DNA from: Sphingobium cyanobacteriorum
GTDB lineage: Bacteria > Pseudomonadota > Alphaproteobacteria > Sphingomonadales > Sphingomonadaceae
Reading direction: 5' to 3'
NCBI RefSeq assembly: GCF_030580935.1
Contig: NZ_JAUQOM010000016.1
Span: 1-47,762, forward strand
DNA length: 47,762 bases
Below the pieces are notes generated by a model. That model was not told the DNA's origin. It worked only from the letters and a program-made list of their open reading frames with translations, and searched no databases. This document shows, piece after piece, positions 16,268 through 24,282 of this stretch (the stretch's first letter is position 1; every line of letters begins with the position of its first letter). Position numbers and translations under genes: made by a program.

Positions 16268-17470
16268 GTGTCTAACGGACTTCAAATTGAGGAAGCAGAG
16301 CGCCTGGTCTCGGTTGCGACGCTCGCCAGTCGGACCTCGTCAGTGCTCGAAAAATTGCGGGATTCTGCCCGTAGCGCCCGCGCGGATGACCGCCGCGAGC
16401 CGACTTTCACGATTGGCAAGGCAGCCGAACTGGTTGGGAGAACGCCAGCGGCTATACGTGATGCCGAGAAGGATGGGCGGCTCCCTGAGCCGGCAAGGAC
16501 CGACAATAACCGGCGTGAGCGATATACGTTGGCGCAACTCAACGACATGCGCGGGGTCTTTGGAACGAGGCCCTATCGGACCGCAGATGATCCCTGCTGC
16601 GTTGTCGCGGTTCAGAACTTCAAGGGCGGGGTCGGCAAGTCCACTTTGGCTGTCCATCTGGCTCAATATCTTGCGATTCGAGGCTACCGTGTCGCACTGG
16701 TTGATTGTGACAGCCAAGCGTCTGCAACCACGCTTTTCGGCTACGTCCCCGACCTTGATCTCACGGAAGATGATACCCTTTACCCGTTCCTTCGCGAAGG
16801 CGAACGATCGTCCCTCGACTATGCGCTCCGCAAGACCCATTTCGACGGCTTGGAACTGATCCCGGCCAACCTTCGTCTGTTCAATTCCGAATATGAACTC
16901 GCAGCGCGGATGGCGCAGGGCAATGGCTCGCTTCTCGACCGCCTGAAGGAAGGGATTGAAAGCATCTCGGACCGCTTTGACGTCGTTGTGATGGATCCTC
17001 CACCGGCCCTTGGCGCAATCTCCCTTTCTGTGCTGCGTGCGGCAAATTCGTTGGTCGTACCGGTCCCGCCAACCGTTATGGATTTCTCATCGACTGCAGC
17101 CTTTCTCTCGATGCTGGATGAGACGATTGAACAGCTCGCGGACCGTGGTCTCGCACCGGAGCTGAAATTTCTGCGCTTCGTCGCTTCGAAAGTCGATGAG
17201 AACAAATCAATGCAGAAGGAGCTTCTCCAGCTCATGCGCACTCTTTTTGGGCATGCAATGGTTCGGACGCCGCTGAAGGATTCGGCCGAAATCGACAATG
17301 CGACAGCGCGTTTGATGACGGTATATGAGCTTGACGGCCCCGCCACCAGTTCGGCCGTGCGCAACCGATGCTTGAATTATCTTGATGGGGTAAACGCTGA
17401 AATCGAAGTCGATATCCGTTCGATGTGGCCCAGTCATCAGAAGCGTCTGCGCCAGGAGGCGTTGGCATGA
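16268..17470 (+). CDS. parA: ParA partition ATPase with N-terminal HTH
   Basis: The 400-residue protein has an N-terminal MerR-like helix-turn-helix (residues ~48-95: FTIGKAAELVGRTPAAIRDAE), typical of type Ia plasmid ParA, which can repress its own operon. A deviant Walker A, FKGGVGKST (118-126), follows, with the Walker B-like DVVVMDPPPAL later on. It drives plasmid segregation by ATP-dependent binding to the nucleoid. The start is GTG 16268 with AAAGG about 7 nt upstream; the ATG two bases earlier is out of frame. The two flanking palindromes and the downstream parB complete a standard partition cassette. Confidence 0.95.
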   Translation: MSNGLQIEEAERLVSVATLASRTSSVLEKLRDSARSARADDRREPTFTIGKAAELVGRTPAAIRDAEKDGRLPEPARTDNNRRERYTLAQLNDMRGVFGTRPYRTADDPCCVVAVQNFKGGVGKSTLAVHLAQYLAIRGYRVALVDCDSQASATTLFGYVPDLDLTEDDTLYPFLREGERSSLDYALRKTHFDGLELIPANLRLFNSEYELAARMAQGNGSLLDRLKEGIESISDRFDVVVMDPPPALGAISLSVLRAANSLVVPVPPTVMDFSSTAAFLSMLDETIEQLADRGLAPELKFLRFVASKVDENKSMQKELLQLMRTLFGHAMVRTPLKDSAEIDNATARLMTVYELDGPATSSAVRNRCLNYLDGVNAEIEVDIRSMWPSHQKRLRQEALA

Positions 17471-17477
17471 GATCCCG

Positions 17478-17497
17478 GAATTGCACGCGTGCAATTC
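17478..17497. promoter_or_regulatory. Candidate parS centromere site 2
   Basis: GAATTGCACGCGTGCAATTC is a 20-bp palindrome between parA and parB. It shares the 18-bp core AATTGCACGCGTGCAATT with site 1. Exactly two copies were seen, one on each side of parA. The sequence differs from the GTT/AAC-armed parS of repABC plasmids. Confidence 0.75.
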
Positions 17498-17515
17498 TGC
17501 TAATGGGAGGGTTGC

Positions 17516-18529
17516 ATGAGTAAGAAAAACAGCGGTTTTGCAGCCGATTTGGCGGCAGGTATCGACCTGACCGATGATGGCGCGACGCCCCGTCGATCAA
17601 GCCTTGCCTCCAATGTGCTCACAGGCCGATCAAATCGTCTTGCCGACCTTGCGTCCGGGTCGATCGTCAATCGGACACACGAGCTGGTGGATCCTGCGAA
17701 ATGCCGGATGTGGGCGGGTCATAACCGTGATTACGCCTTGCTCAACGAAGAGCGGTGTTCGGATCTCATTGAAAGCATCAAGGCGCAGGGGCGGCAGGAA
17801 ATTCCCGCGATTGTACGCCGCATATCCGGTAATGAGGACTATGATTTTGAGGTCATCTGCGGCGCGCGGCGACATTGGTCGATCAGCTGGCTGAGGACCC
17901 ATAATTACCCGGATTTCAAGTTCCTTGTCGATGTGCGTGAGATTGGCGATGAAGAGGCGTTCAGGCTCGCCGACATCGAGAACCGCGCCCGCGACGACCT
18001 CACCGATCTTGAAAGGGCGAGGGACTATCTCCGGGCACTGACTGCCTACTATGACGGTCGCCAAAAGACGATGGCCGAGCGTCTGAAGGTCTCTGAAAGT
18101 TGGCTCACGCGATATCTTGATCTTGCCCGCCTTCCAGAGGAACTGACCAGGGCATTTGCCGAGCCGCAGGAGCTTGGCATTCGCAATGCTATTGCGCTCA
18201 AGGCATTGCTGAAGCCGGATGATCGCAGGGATCGCGCCTTCAAGGAGGCCGCGCGCTTAGCTGACGAACGCAAGGCAACCGGGCAATCAATGCCAGTGAT
18301 TGATGTGATCAAGGCACTGTCGCTCGCTGTAGACCCCCCCAAGAAGTCAGGTGCCCCCAAAAAGTCAGGAAAGGCTGAAACGGTCGCAAGTGCGAGTGGC
18401 AAACCCGTACTCCGGATCGAGGGCGCTGATCGCAAGGGCATCCGCCTCACGCTACTGAGCAAGGGCGGAGCAACGCGGCATGAGGCGGAAGAAGCTGTAC
18501 GGGCGGTGCTAGACCAGTACTGGACGTAA
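17516..18529 (+). CDS. parB: ParB partition protein
   Basis: The 337-residue protein has a ParB N-terminal domain with LIESIKAQGRQEIPAIVRR and the GARRHWS box near residues 118-127, then ENRARDDLTDLERARDYLRAL. The helix-turn-helix MAERLKVSESWLTRYLDLARLP follows near residue 185-205. It should bind the two palindromic sites and load as a CTP-dependent clamp. The ATG is preceded by GGGAGGG. The C-terminal region (residues ~270-337) is basic, with a repeated KKSGAPKKSGKA linker, before the dimerisation end. Confidence 0.93.
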   Translation: MSKKNSGFAADLAAGIDLTDDGATPRRSSLASNVLTGRSNRLADLASGSIVNRTHELVDPAKCRMWAGHNRDYALLNEERCSDLIESIKAQGRQEIPAIVRRISGNEDYDFEVICGARRHWSISWLRTHNYPDFKFLVDVREIGDEEAFRLADIENRARDDLTDLERARDYLRALTAYYDGRQKTMAERLKVSESWLTRYLDLARLPEELTRAFAEPQELGIRNAIALKALLKPDDRRDRAFKEAARLADERKATGQSMPVIDVIKALSLAVDPPKKSGAPKKSGKAETVASASGKPVLRIEGADRKGIRLTLLSKGGATRHEAEEAVRAVLDQYWT

Positions 18530-18572
18530 AGCGCGTTGGCATTGCAAATGGGATAGCAACAAATCGCCTGGG

Positions 18573-18598
18573 TGAATCAGTCGGACTCGACTGATTCA
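18573..18598 (+). terminator. Strong hairpin after parB
   Basis: The arms TGAATCAGTCG and CGACTGATTCA pair over 11 bp with a GACT loop, 44 nt after the parB stop. No T-run follows on either strand, so rho-independent termination is doubtful. It could be an mRNA 3' stabiliser or a protein site. Confidence 0.4.
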
Positions 18599-18645
18599 AA
18601 ATTCCCGTTGGATTGCACGATACCTGCTGCAGCATTCATGCGCGC

Positions 18646-18918
18646 ATGGACAACCTGACCCACGGAAGCTTCATCTGGCTCGAGGCAATCTGCGCCGAGC
18701 GCAATGTCGCGCGTCGCTACACTGTAGCGCTGAACCGCGACCTGTTCGGAGCGTCGATCGTCGAATTTGCCTGGGGGCGAATCGGAACGCGCGGGCAGGG
18801 GAGGGCGGTGTCGTTTGCGAGCGAGGACGAAGCGTCGCGCTTTGCCCGCCAACTGCTGCGTCGGCGGGCGTCTGCACCCAAGCGGATCGGCGTGCCGTAC
18901 CGCGAAGTCTCATTCTAG
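18646..18918 (+). CDS. Small WGR-domain protein
   Basis: This 90-residue protein consists almost entirely of a WGR domain: RYTVALNRDLFGASIVEFAWGRIGTRGQG, with the W-G-R core near residues 43-45, then a helical SFASEDEASRFARQLLRRR. WGR domains bind nucleic acid in PARPs and in a family of short bacterial proteins often encoded on alphaproteobacterial plasmids; their role is unknown. I used ATG 18646; a TTG at 18613 would add 11 residues. No clear Shine-Dalgarno is visible. It lies between the partition cassette and the recombinase module and is not obviously part of either operon. Confidence 0.75.
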   Translation: MDNLTHGSFIWLEAICAERNVARRYTVALNRDLFGASIVEFAWGRIGTRGQGRAVSFASEDEASRFARQLLRRRASAPKRIGVPYREVSF

Positions 18919-18943
18919 CCGTGAGAGGCCCTCAAGAGGCAAT

Positions 18944-19870
18944 CTAGGGGCGTTTGGGGACCAGCGCATGGTCTCCGGGGCGCAAGGCGGCCAGATCGGC
19001 CTTCTCGAGCGCCTGGGCGGCTTGTGAGGCTGTGCGGCGGGTCACCCCGAGCGCACGGGCCAGTTCGGCGCGGGTGAGGGGCCCCAGCCCGCTAATCAGC
19101 TGCCACATCGCAGGTGCCTGCGACGAAGCGTAGAGGTCCGCGAGGCGCTCGTCACCGCGCGCAACCATGGCCGCAACGGCGGCGAGGTCCGATGCCACGT
19201 CACCGGCCGCAGCGCCGATCGCGCTCGCCAGCAGGGCGGGGAGGGGGCTTTCGGGTTCAACGCGGAACAGCGCACGCGGGGCGAGCCCGGCGAGCGCCAA
19301 CGGCGCCGCGCCCAGGGCGAACAGCTGCGGGCGCATCGCTGCGGCCAGTGAGGCGGCCCAGGCGCTCCCGCGCGCGGCGAACCGCTGGAACACGCGGCCC
19401 TCGATCAGCACCTCCTCGCTGCCGCCCTCGAGAAAGTCGACTTCGTGGTCACGGAGTTGGCGGAGCCATTCCGTCAGGGCTGCCAGGGGCCCGCGCGCCG
19501 GCAGCAGGGCATCGAGCCGTTCCAGCGCCCGGTCAGCGGCTTCAAATGTGCCTGAGAAGCTCTCTCGCGCGTCCTTGGCGGCGAGGGTGAGCTGCGCCGC
19601 CCGGGCGAGGGGAGGGGGGCCGCGCCGGCTGATCCAGGACAGGAAGTCCTGCCGTTCAGCCGCGTACCACGAGCGGGTCAGCTCGGCTGCGCCAAGCCCC
19701 GGATTGTGCTCGGGACCAAGGTTTTCAAAGGCATAGTCGCGAACATGCACGCGCCACAACCGGCGCAGCGAGGCCCGCGCCAATCCGTCGGCGACCTCCG
19801 CACGCAGGAACGGCAACGCTCCCTCGATCCGCGCGAGGGTGATCTGCCACGGGGGAGGGGGGGCATCCAT
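18944..19870 (-). CDS. Helix-turn-helix protein divergent from the recombinases
   Basis: The 308-residue protein has no family I can name. Its N-terminal ~200 residues are Ala/Leu/Arg-rich and probably helical. Its C-terminal ~45 residues form a winged-helix-like segment (LTRAELARALGVTRRTASQAAQALEKADL), so it probably binds DNA. It faces the tyrosine recombinase gene divergently over a 135-bp gap containing a tandem repeat that could be its operator. A role as regulator or recombination-directionality factor of the recombinases is plausible. A second in-frame-independent ATG occurs 4 nt downstream; the first (19870) is taken. Confidence 0.7.
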   Translation of the reverse strand: MDAPPPPWQITLARIEGALPFLRAEVADGLARASLRRLWRVHVRDYAFENLGPEHNPGLGAAELTRSWYAAERQDFLSWISRRGPPPLARAAQLTLAAKDARESFSGTFEAADRALERLDALLPARGPLAALTEWLRQLRDHEVDFLEGGSEEVLIEGRVFQRFAARGSAWAASLAAAMRPQLFALGAAPLALAGLAPRALFRVEPESPLPALLASAIGAAAGDVASDLAAVAAMVARGDERLADLYASSQAPAMWQLISGLGPLTRAELARALGVTRRTASQAAQALEKADLAALRPGDHALVPKRP

Positions 19871-19909
19871 TGGCCAAAGGATATACTATCGGCCAAAAAA
19901 GTATACTCA
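19871..19909. promoter_or_regulatory. Tandem repeat between divergent HTH and recombinase genes
   Basis: Two copies of GGCCAAA followed by TATACT (19872-19887 and 19891-19907) are spaced 19-20 bp apart. They include the small palindromes TTGGCCAA and AGTATACT. The position immediately upstream of the HTH gene fits an autoregulatory operator-promoter. The TATACT units may be -10 elements. Confidence 0.5.
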
Positions 19910-20005
19910 GCTTGTATGGTGCAATCACTGTCCGATAATGGCTCTTCACGGACAGTGAAAAGAAGGGTATGTCACAGCGGGATTTGCGCCGGGGAAGTTT
20001 GGAAT

Positions 20006-21037
20006 ATGGCCGATGGCAGCGAGGATTCCACCGCAAGCGGAGCTCTGATCGCGCTGAACTCCACCGCGGCGGCATCTCCGCCCGAAATCGCTGCCTCATC
20101 AAGGATGTTGGGCGACGAGGTCGCAGCTGCCCGCAACTACCGCGCCCAGGCCAAGGCGGCAAACACCGTGCGCGCCTATACCAGCGACTGGGCCCAGTTC
20201 GAGAGCTGGTGCGATGAACGCAAGATCGATCCGCTCCCGGCGCGGCCCGAAGCGGTGGCGACCTATCTCGCCGCGCTCGCCCTGGCGGGCAGGGCCGACA
20301 GCACCATCGGCCGCCATGTCGCGGCGATCGGGTGGAAGCACCGGCAGGACGGGCTGGTCGCGCCGGTCCAACGCGACGACCGCATGGTCATTGCCGACAC
20401 GCTCGCCGGAATCCGCCGTGAGCAGCGCGCGCGGCCGAGCGCCAGAAAGGCGGCGCTAACCGCCAGCGAGCTGACGGCAATGATCGCGGCGGCCGACGGC
20501 GAGGGCACCCGGTCGATCCGCGACCGGGCAATTTTGGCGCTGGGCCTGGCGGCGGCGCTGCGTCGCTCCGAACTGGTCGCGCTCGAACTCCGCGATGTCA
20601 AATTGGTCGACAAGGGCCTCAAATTGATGCTGCGCCATTCCAAGACCGATCAGGAAGGGGAGGGGCAAGTGATTGCGGTCCCCTCCGGCAAGACCCTCAG
20701 ACCAGTGGAGCGGCTCAAGGCGTGGTTGGCGGTCCGCGGCAGCAGCGCGGGGCCGCTGTTCTACCAGATCGACCCGCAGGGCCGGTTGACCGATAAGCCG
20801 ATGTCAGACCGTTCGATCGCGCGGTTGATCCAAAAGTATGCGGGACGGGTCGGCCTCGATCCTGGAACGGTCGCAGGTCATTCGCTCAGGGCCGGATTCC
20901 TCACCGAGGCCTCTCGGACCGGGGCAACCATCGCCAAAATGCAAGAAGTGTCGCGGCACAAGAAGGTCGAGGTGCTGCTCGGCTATGTCCGTTCGGTCGA
21001 GCTGTTCGATGACCACGCGGGGAAGGGGTTCCTCTAA
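20006..21037 (+). CDS. Tyrosine recombinase 1
   Basis: The 343-residue protein has an N-terminal SAM-like/core-binding domain (~50-140) and a C-terminal catalytic domain. Catalytic residues are R186 or R187 (ALRRSE), K213 (HSKTD), H292 and R295 (GHSLRAGF), H318 (SRHKK) and Y327 (GYVR), all present. It should be an active integrase/resolvase. ATG 20006 has GGGGAAG 8 nt upstream; an earlier in-frame ATG at 19916 has no such site. The second recombinase follows after 125 bp. Two adjacent tyrosine recombinases occur in some transposons and in sphingomonad plasmids. Whether they act together is unknown. Confidence 0.9.
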   Translation: MADGSEDSTASGALIALNSTAAASPPEIAASSRMLGDEVAAARNYRAQAKAANTVRAYTSDWAQFESWCDERKIDPLPARPEAVATYLAALALAGRADSTIGRHVAAIGWKHRQDGLVAPVQRDDRMVIADTLAGIRREQRARPSARKAALTASELTAMIAAADGEGTRSIRDRAILALGLAAALRRSELVALELRDVKLVDKGLKLMLRHSKTDQEGEGQVIAVPSGKTLRPVERLKAWLAVRGSSAGPLFYQIDPQGRLTDKPMSDRSIARLIQKYAGRVGLDPGTVAGHSLRAGFLTEASRTGATIAKMQEVSRHKKVEVLLGYVRSVELFDDHAGKGFL

Positions 21038-21045
21038 GTCCTTGG

Positions 21046-21078
21046 TCACTATCGCTAATCGGATCTTATCGATAGTGA
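21046..21078. repeat. Inverted repeat between the two recombinases (outer pair)
   Basis: The arms TCACTATCG (21046-21054) and CGATAGTGA (21070-21078) pair perfectly over 9 bp with a 15-bp spacer. It lies just after the first recombinase stop. A tyrosine-recombinase core site consists of two such arms around a 6-8 bp or longer spacer, so it could be a recombination site or a transcription terminator. Confidence 0.5.
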
Positions 21079-21081
21079 AAG

Positions 21082-21148
21082 TGTCGTCAGGCTCTGCTAT
21101 CGCGGCGACCCAAGGCTTGTGCACCAGACACCGCCAAGCCTGACGACA
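21082..21148. repeat. Inverted repeat upstream of the second recombinase
   Basis: The arms TGTCGTCAGGCT (21082-21093) and AGCCTGACGACA (21137-21148) are perfect 12-bp complements 43 bp apart. The right arm runs directly into the Shine-Dalgarno of the second recombinase gene. Folding would sequester the ribosome-binding site. The pair may be a recombinase-binding or translational control element. Confidence 0.5.
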
Positions 21149-21162
21149 GGAGACCAAACCCC

Positions 21163-22440
21163 GTGACGACGAAGGCACCTCGTGATGACAAGGCGGTCTC
21201 ACCTGCTGAGGCCGAACTCGTCATGATCCTTCCGGCGGGCGAGGGGTCTCTCCCGCGGCGCACCGGTGGCCGCGCCACCAATCGCGTCGCCCAACTCGCG
21301 TCCCTGCTTGCCAATCTTGTCGCTGAGGGCGCAACCGTCGACCGACTGGCGTTCCGCAAGAGCCTCGAGGCGCGCGCCGAGGCAAGCGTCAAGGCACTGG
21401 CGAACGATCTGGCCTGCTATGCCGACTTTTGCGCCCGCGTCCGCGGTGAAGGACTTCCCGCCAGCGAAGGGCGGGTCGTCGCCTACCTGGAAGACTGCGA
21501 AGTGCGAAAGCTCAAGCCCGCCTCGGTCGGTCGGCGGCTTGCCAGCCTCGCGGTGGTGCATGGGCTTCTGGGCTCGCCGAGCCCGACGCACGGCCCAATC
21601 GTGCGTGATGCTCTCCGCGGCTTCCGGCGTCGTGTCGACATCCTCCAGCGCCAGGCCGGGCCGCTGCGCTTTGGAGAGGGGGTCGGCGTTGAACCTGCCA
21701 AGGGCTTCACGCTGAGCGTGTTGCTGCAAGCCTGCCCGGGAACGCTGCCCGGCATGCGCGATGCCGCGCTGCTCAGCCTTGCCTATGACACCGGTCTGCG
21801 CGTGTCCGAACTGGTGCGCGTGGCCGTTGCGCACATTGCTCCCGAAAGCGACGGAACGGCCGCGCTCACGATCCCGACGTCCAAGACCGACCAGGAAGGG
21901 AAGGGGGCAATGGCGTGGCTCTCGCCCGATACGATGCGGCGCATTGCAGCATGGCAGCATGGTGCGGGTATCACGGCCGGCCCGCTGTTCCGCCGCATCG
22001 GAGTGTTGCGGACCAAGGCACGCCAAGCCGACCCGCTGCCTGAATTGCCGGCACCGCCCGGGTACACTTGGCGATTGCCCGTTGGTACGCAGCGTCCATT
22101 GGTTCGTGAAGCTGCGCTGGCAACAACGACGTTCGTGGTCGGCGACCATGCGCTGACCCCGGCAGCCGTGCGGCTGATCATCAAGCGCACCGCCAGGCGC
22201 GCAGTCGACGAGCATCTCGTCAATCTGTCGGGCAAGGAACTCGACGCCGCGATCGCTGCGCTCAGCACCCACTCGCTGCGGGTGGGGTTAACTCAGGATC
22301 TGTTCGCCACCGGCGAGGATGCCGGCCCGATCGCGCAGGCTCTGCGCTGGACGTCGACCTCAACCGCGCTGCGCTATGGGCGCAAGCTTGCCCCGTCCTC
22401 TAACGCGACCGCGCGAATGCTGGGTAAGGTGAGGGGATAG
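21163..22440 (+). CDS. Tyrosine recombinase 2
   Basis: The 425-residue protein carries the catalytic set R213 (TGLRVSE), K241 (SKTD), H370 and R373 (THSLRVG), W396 (LRWTS, the Cre-like Trp replacing the second His) and Y405 (LRYG). An insertion around residues 280-340 lengthens it relative to XerD. GTG 21163 has AGGAG about 10 nt upstream, inside the right arm of an inverted repeat. It differs clearly from recombinase 1 in sequence, so this is not a duplication. It probably forms a heteromeric recombinase or an independent integrase. Confidence 0.88.
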   Translation: MTTKAPRDDKAVSPAEAELVMILPAGEGSLPRRTGGRATNRVAQLASLLANLVAEGATVDRLAFRKSLEARAEASVKALANDLACYADFCARVRGEGLPASEGRVVAYLEDCEVRKLKPASVGRRLASLAVVHGLLGSPSPTHGPIVRDALRGFRRRVDILQRQAGPLRFGEGVGVEPAKGFTLSVLLQACPGTLPGMRDAALLSLAYDTGLRVSELVRVAVAHIAPESDGTAALTIPTSKTDQEGKGAMAWLSPDTMRRIAAWQHGAGITAGPLFRRIGVLRTKARQADPLPELPAPPGYTWRLPVGTQRPLVREAALATTTFVVGDHALTPAAVRLIIKRTARRAVDEHLVNLSGKELDAAIAALSTHSLRVGLTQDLFATGEDAGPIAQALRWTSTSTALRYGRKLAPSSNATARMLGKVRG

Positions 22441-22642
22441 TGGCTCTGGCGGGGAAATTCGTTGCCATCAATTCTGGCAGAGTTGGCCTGAAATCGGGGT
22501 CGGCAAAGACCGAAACTTTGTCAGCCGACAATATTTCGGCGGAGTTGGCTTGGGCATCACCAGCCATTAACGCACTCGATTCCCCCGGGGAATCCCACAA
22601 CCCCAATTACGCAACAAAGCCCCGCCAAGTGTAAATATCAGC
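22441..22642. other. Noncoding repeat-rich stretch after recombinase 2
   Basis: The 202-bp gap separates the plasmid-mobility genes from the anaerobic island. It contains the arms GTCGGCAAAG (22499-22508) and CTTTG-TCA-GCCGAC (22516-22529). It also has the direct repeat GAGTTGGC followed by CTTG/CCTG at about 22481 and 22542, and a 17-bp palindrome with arms GATTCCCC/GGGGAATC (22578-22594). A 64-codon reading frame (22440-22634) exists but has no supporting feature. The repeats could be att or res sites of the recombinases. Confidence 0.4.
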
Positions 22643-23818
22643 TCAGTCGGTGAGCATGGCGAGGCCCGATTCGAGGTCACGGAGCAGATCCTCAGTTGCT
22701 TCGAGACCGATAGACAGGCGCAGCAGGGTGTCGGATATGCCGGCGGTCTTGCGGGCTTCCTCGCCCATGTCGGCGTGGGTCATGGTGGCCGGATGAGCGA
22801 GCAGGCTTTCTACTCCCCCCAAAGATTCGGCGAGGGTGAAAACCCTGACCGATTCGACAAATTTTTTGATTGCTCCGGTGTCGCCAGCGAGTTCGAAACT
22901 GAGCATCGCGCCGAAGCCGTCCTGCTGGCGCGTGGCAATGGCGTGGCCCGGATGCGAGCGCAGTCCGGGATAGTGCACCTTTGCGACGGTCGGGTGTCGT
23001 TCCAGAAATGTGGCCACGGCCATGGCGTTGCCCTGCTGGCGGTCCATCCGCGCAAACAGGGTGCGCAGTCCGCGCAGCGTCAGCCATGCATCAAACGGCG
23101 ATCCGGCGGTGCCCACGACATTGCACCATTGGCGAAGCTCGGCAGCCCGGTCGGCGTTGACGGCTATCACCGCGCCGCCAATCACGTCCGAATGGCCGTT
23201 GAGAAACTTCGTGGTGGAGTGGACGACGTAGTCGGCTCCGAGTGCGATCGGCCGCTGGACTGCGGGCGACAGGAAGGTGTTGTCCACCGCGACTTCCGCG
23301 CCCGCCGCGTGCGCCATGGCGCACAGGGGTGCGATATCCACGATGCGCATCAGGGGGTTGCTCGGCGTTTCAACGAGTACGAGGGTGGGCCGCCGTTCCA
23401 GCGCGGCAGCAAGCGCCGGCGGGTCCGCTTGATCCACGAAACAGACCTGTAACTGGCGCCGCTGGGCACGAGCTTTGAGCAAGCGCATCGTGCCGCCGTA
23501 GCAGTCGTGCGGTGCCACGACGAGATCGTCCACGCAGAGCCTGCCCAGCAGCAGGTCGATCGCCGCCATGCCGCTGGAGGTCACGACCGCGCCGCTGCCG
23601 CCTTCGAGCTTGGCCAGTGCCTCGGACAGGAGATCGCGGGTGGGATTGCCGGCGCGGCCGTATTCGTATGGGCCCGGCTGGTCGTACCCCGGGAATTCGT
23701 AGGTGGTCGAAAGGTAAAGCGGCGGCGATACCGCTCTGAATGCGCGATCCGCCGCAACGCCGTGCGCGGCGGCTATTGTTTCGCGGTGAAGCTCGGGCTC
23801 CGGGTGTTTTTCGGTCAT
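22643..23818 (-). CDS. metB: Cystathionine gamma-synthase-like trans-sulfuration enzyme
   Basis: The 391-residue PLP enzyme has the fold-type I motifs of the Cys/Met metabolism family. These are YGRAGNPTR (53-61), the conserved SSGMAAID (81-88), the VETPSNPL loop (149-156) and the PLP-binding Lys at 204 in STTKFLNGHSD. It condenses an O-acyl-homoserine with cysteine (or sulfide) or cleaves cystathionine; family members cannot be told apart from motifs alone. The start ATG overlaps the nsrR stop (ATGA), so it is translated with the NO sensor. A sulfur-amino-acid enzyme in an nsrR operon is unusual. It may replace cysteine or methionine consumed by nitrosative damage (inference). Confidence 0.85.
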   Translation of the reverse strand: MTEKHPEPELHRETIAAAHGVAADRAFRAVSPPLYLSTTYEFPGYDQPGPYEYGRAGNPTRDLLSEALAKLEGGSGAVVTSSGMAAIDLLLGRLCVDDLVVAPHDCYGGTMRLLKARAQRRQLQVCFVDQADPPALAAALERRPTLVLVETPSNPLMRIVDIAPLCAMAHAAGAEVAVDNTFLSPAVQRPIALGADYVVHSTTKFLNGHSDVIGGAVIAVNADRAAELRQWCNVVGTAGSPFDAWLTLRGLRTLFARMDRQQGNAMAVATFLERHPTVAKVHYPGLRSHPGHAIATRQQDGFGAMLSFELAGDTGAIKKFVESVRVFTLAESLGGVESLLAHPATMTHADMGEEARKTAGISDTLLRLSIGLEATEDLLRDLESGLAMLTD

Positions 23819-24282
23819 GCTTGGTCGCTTCTCGGTGTGGCCGTCGTCTGTTGCGGCAGGGGCGGGCCGCCGGTGGGCACGTTTTCCAGTGCGATGTCGG
23901 CAAGGACATGACGGTCCAGCTCTGCCAGAAAGGCAAGTTCCGCAGCCCTTAGCCGGAACTTCAGCCTGCATTTCCCGTCGAGTGAGCACAGGCCCGGCAT
24001 TTCCGCGAAGCATTCCACGATGGGGTGCCCGACTTCGAGCTGGCGCACGATCTCGCCCAGTGTGATCGCTTGTGGCGGGCGGGCGAGCTGGGCCCCGCCG
24101 CCGCCGCCCCGGCGTGTTTCAACGATGCCGGCATGTGCCAACCTTTGAATGATCTTGGCGAGGTGGTTGCGCGGCAAGCCGAATTCGGTGGCAAGTTCCG
24201 CGGTCGAGAATACCCGTTCCGGTGCTCCGGCCATCCGCATCAGCATGCGCAAGCCAAAATCGGTGAAGGAGGTCAGCCGCAC
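23815..24282 (-). CDS. nsrR: NsrR-type Rrf2 nitric-oxide sensor
   Basis: The 155-residue Rrf2 protein begins (GTG) MRLTSFTDFGLRMLMRMA, the typical NsrR N-terminus. A winged helix follows, with FSTAELATEFGLPRNHLAKIIQ at ~25-45. Three cysteines at 91, 99 and 105 (C...GLC....KC) match NsrR, which holds a [4Fe-4S] or [2Fe-2S] cluster and loses repression when NO damages it. GTG 24282 has GAGGCG upstream. A start at ATG 24342 would add 20 residues that look unlike NsrR and is less likely. It is divergent from the hemerythrin-nnrS pair, which it probably represses together with its own operon. Confidence 0.88.
   Translation of the reverse strand: MRLTSFTDFGLRMLMRMAGAPERVFSTAELATEFGLPRNHLAKIIQRLAHAGIVETRRGGGGGAQLARPPQAITLGEIVRQLEVGHPIVECFAEMPGLCSLDGKCRLKFRLRAAELAFLAELDRHVLADIALENVPTGGPPLPQQTTATPRSDQA

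Noticed and set aside
22440..22634. 64-codon frame after recombinase 2
   Set aside because: It overlaps repeat-rich sequence, lacks a good Shine-Dalgarno and has no motif, so it is treated as noncoding.
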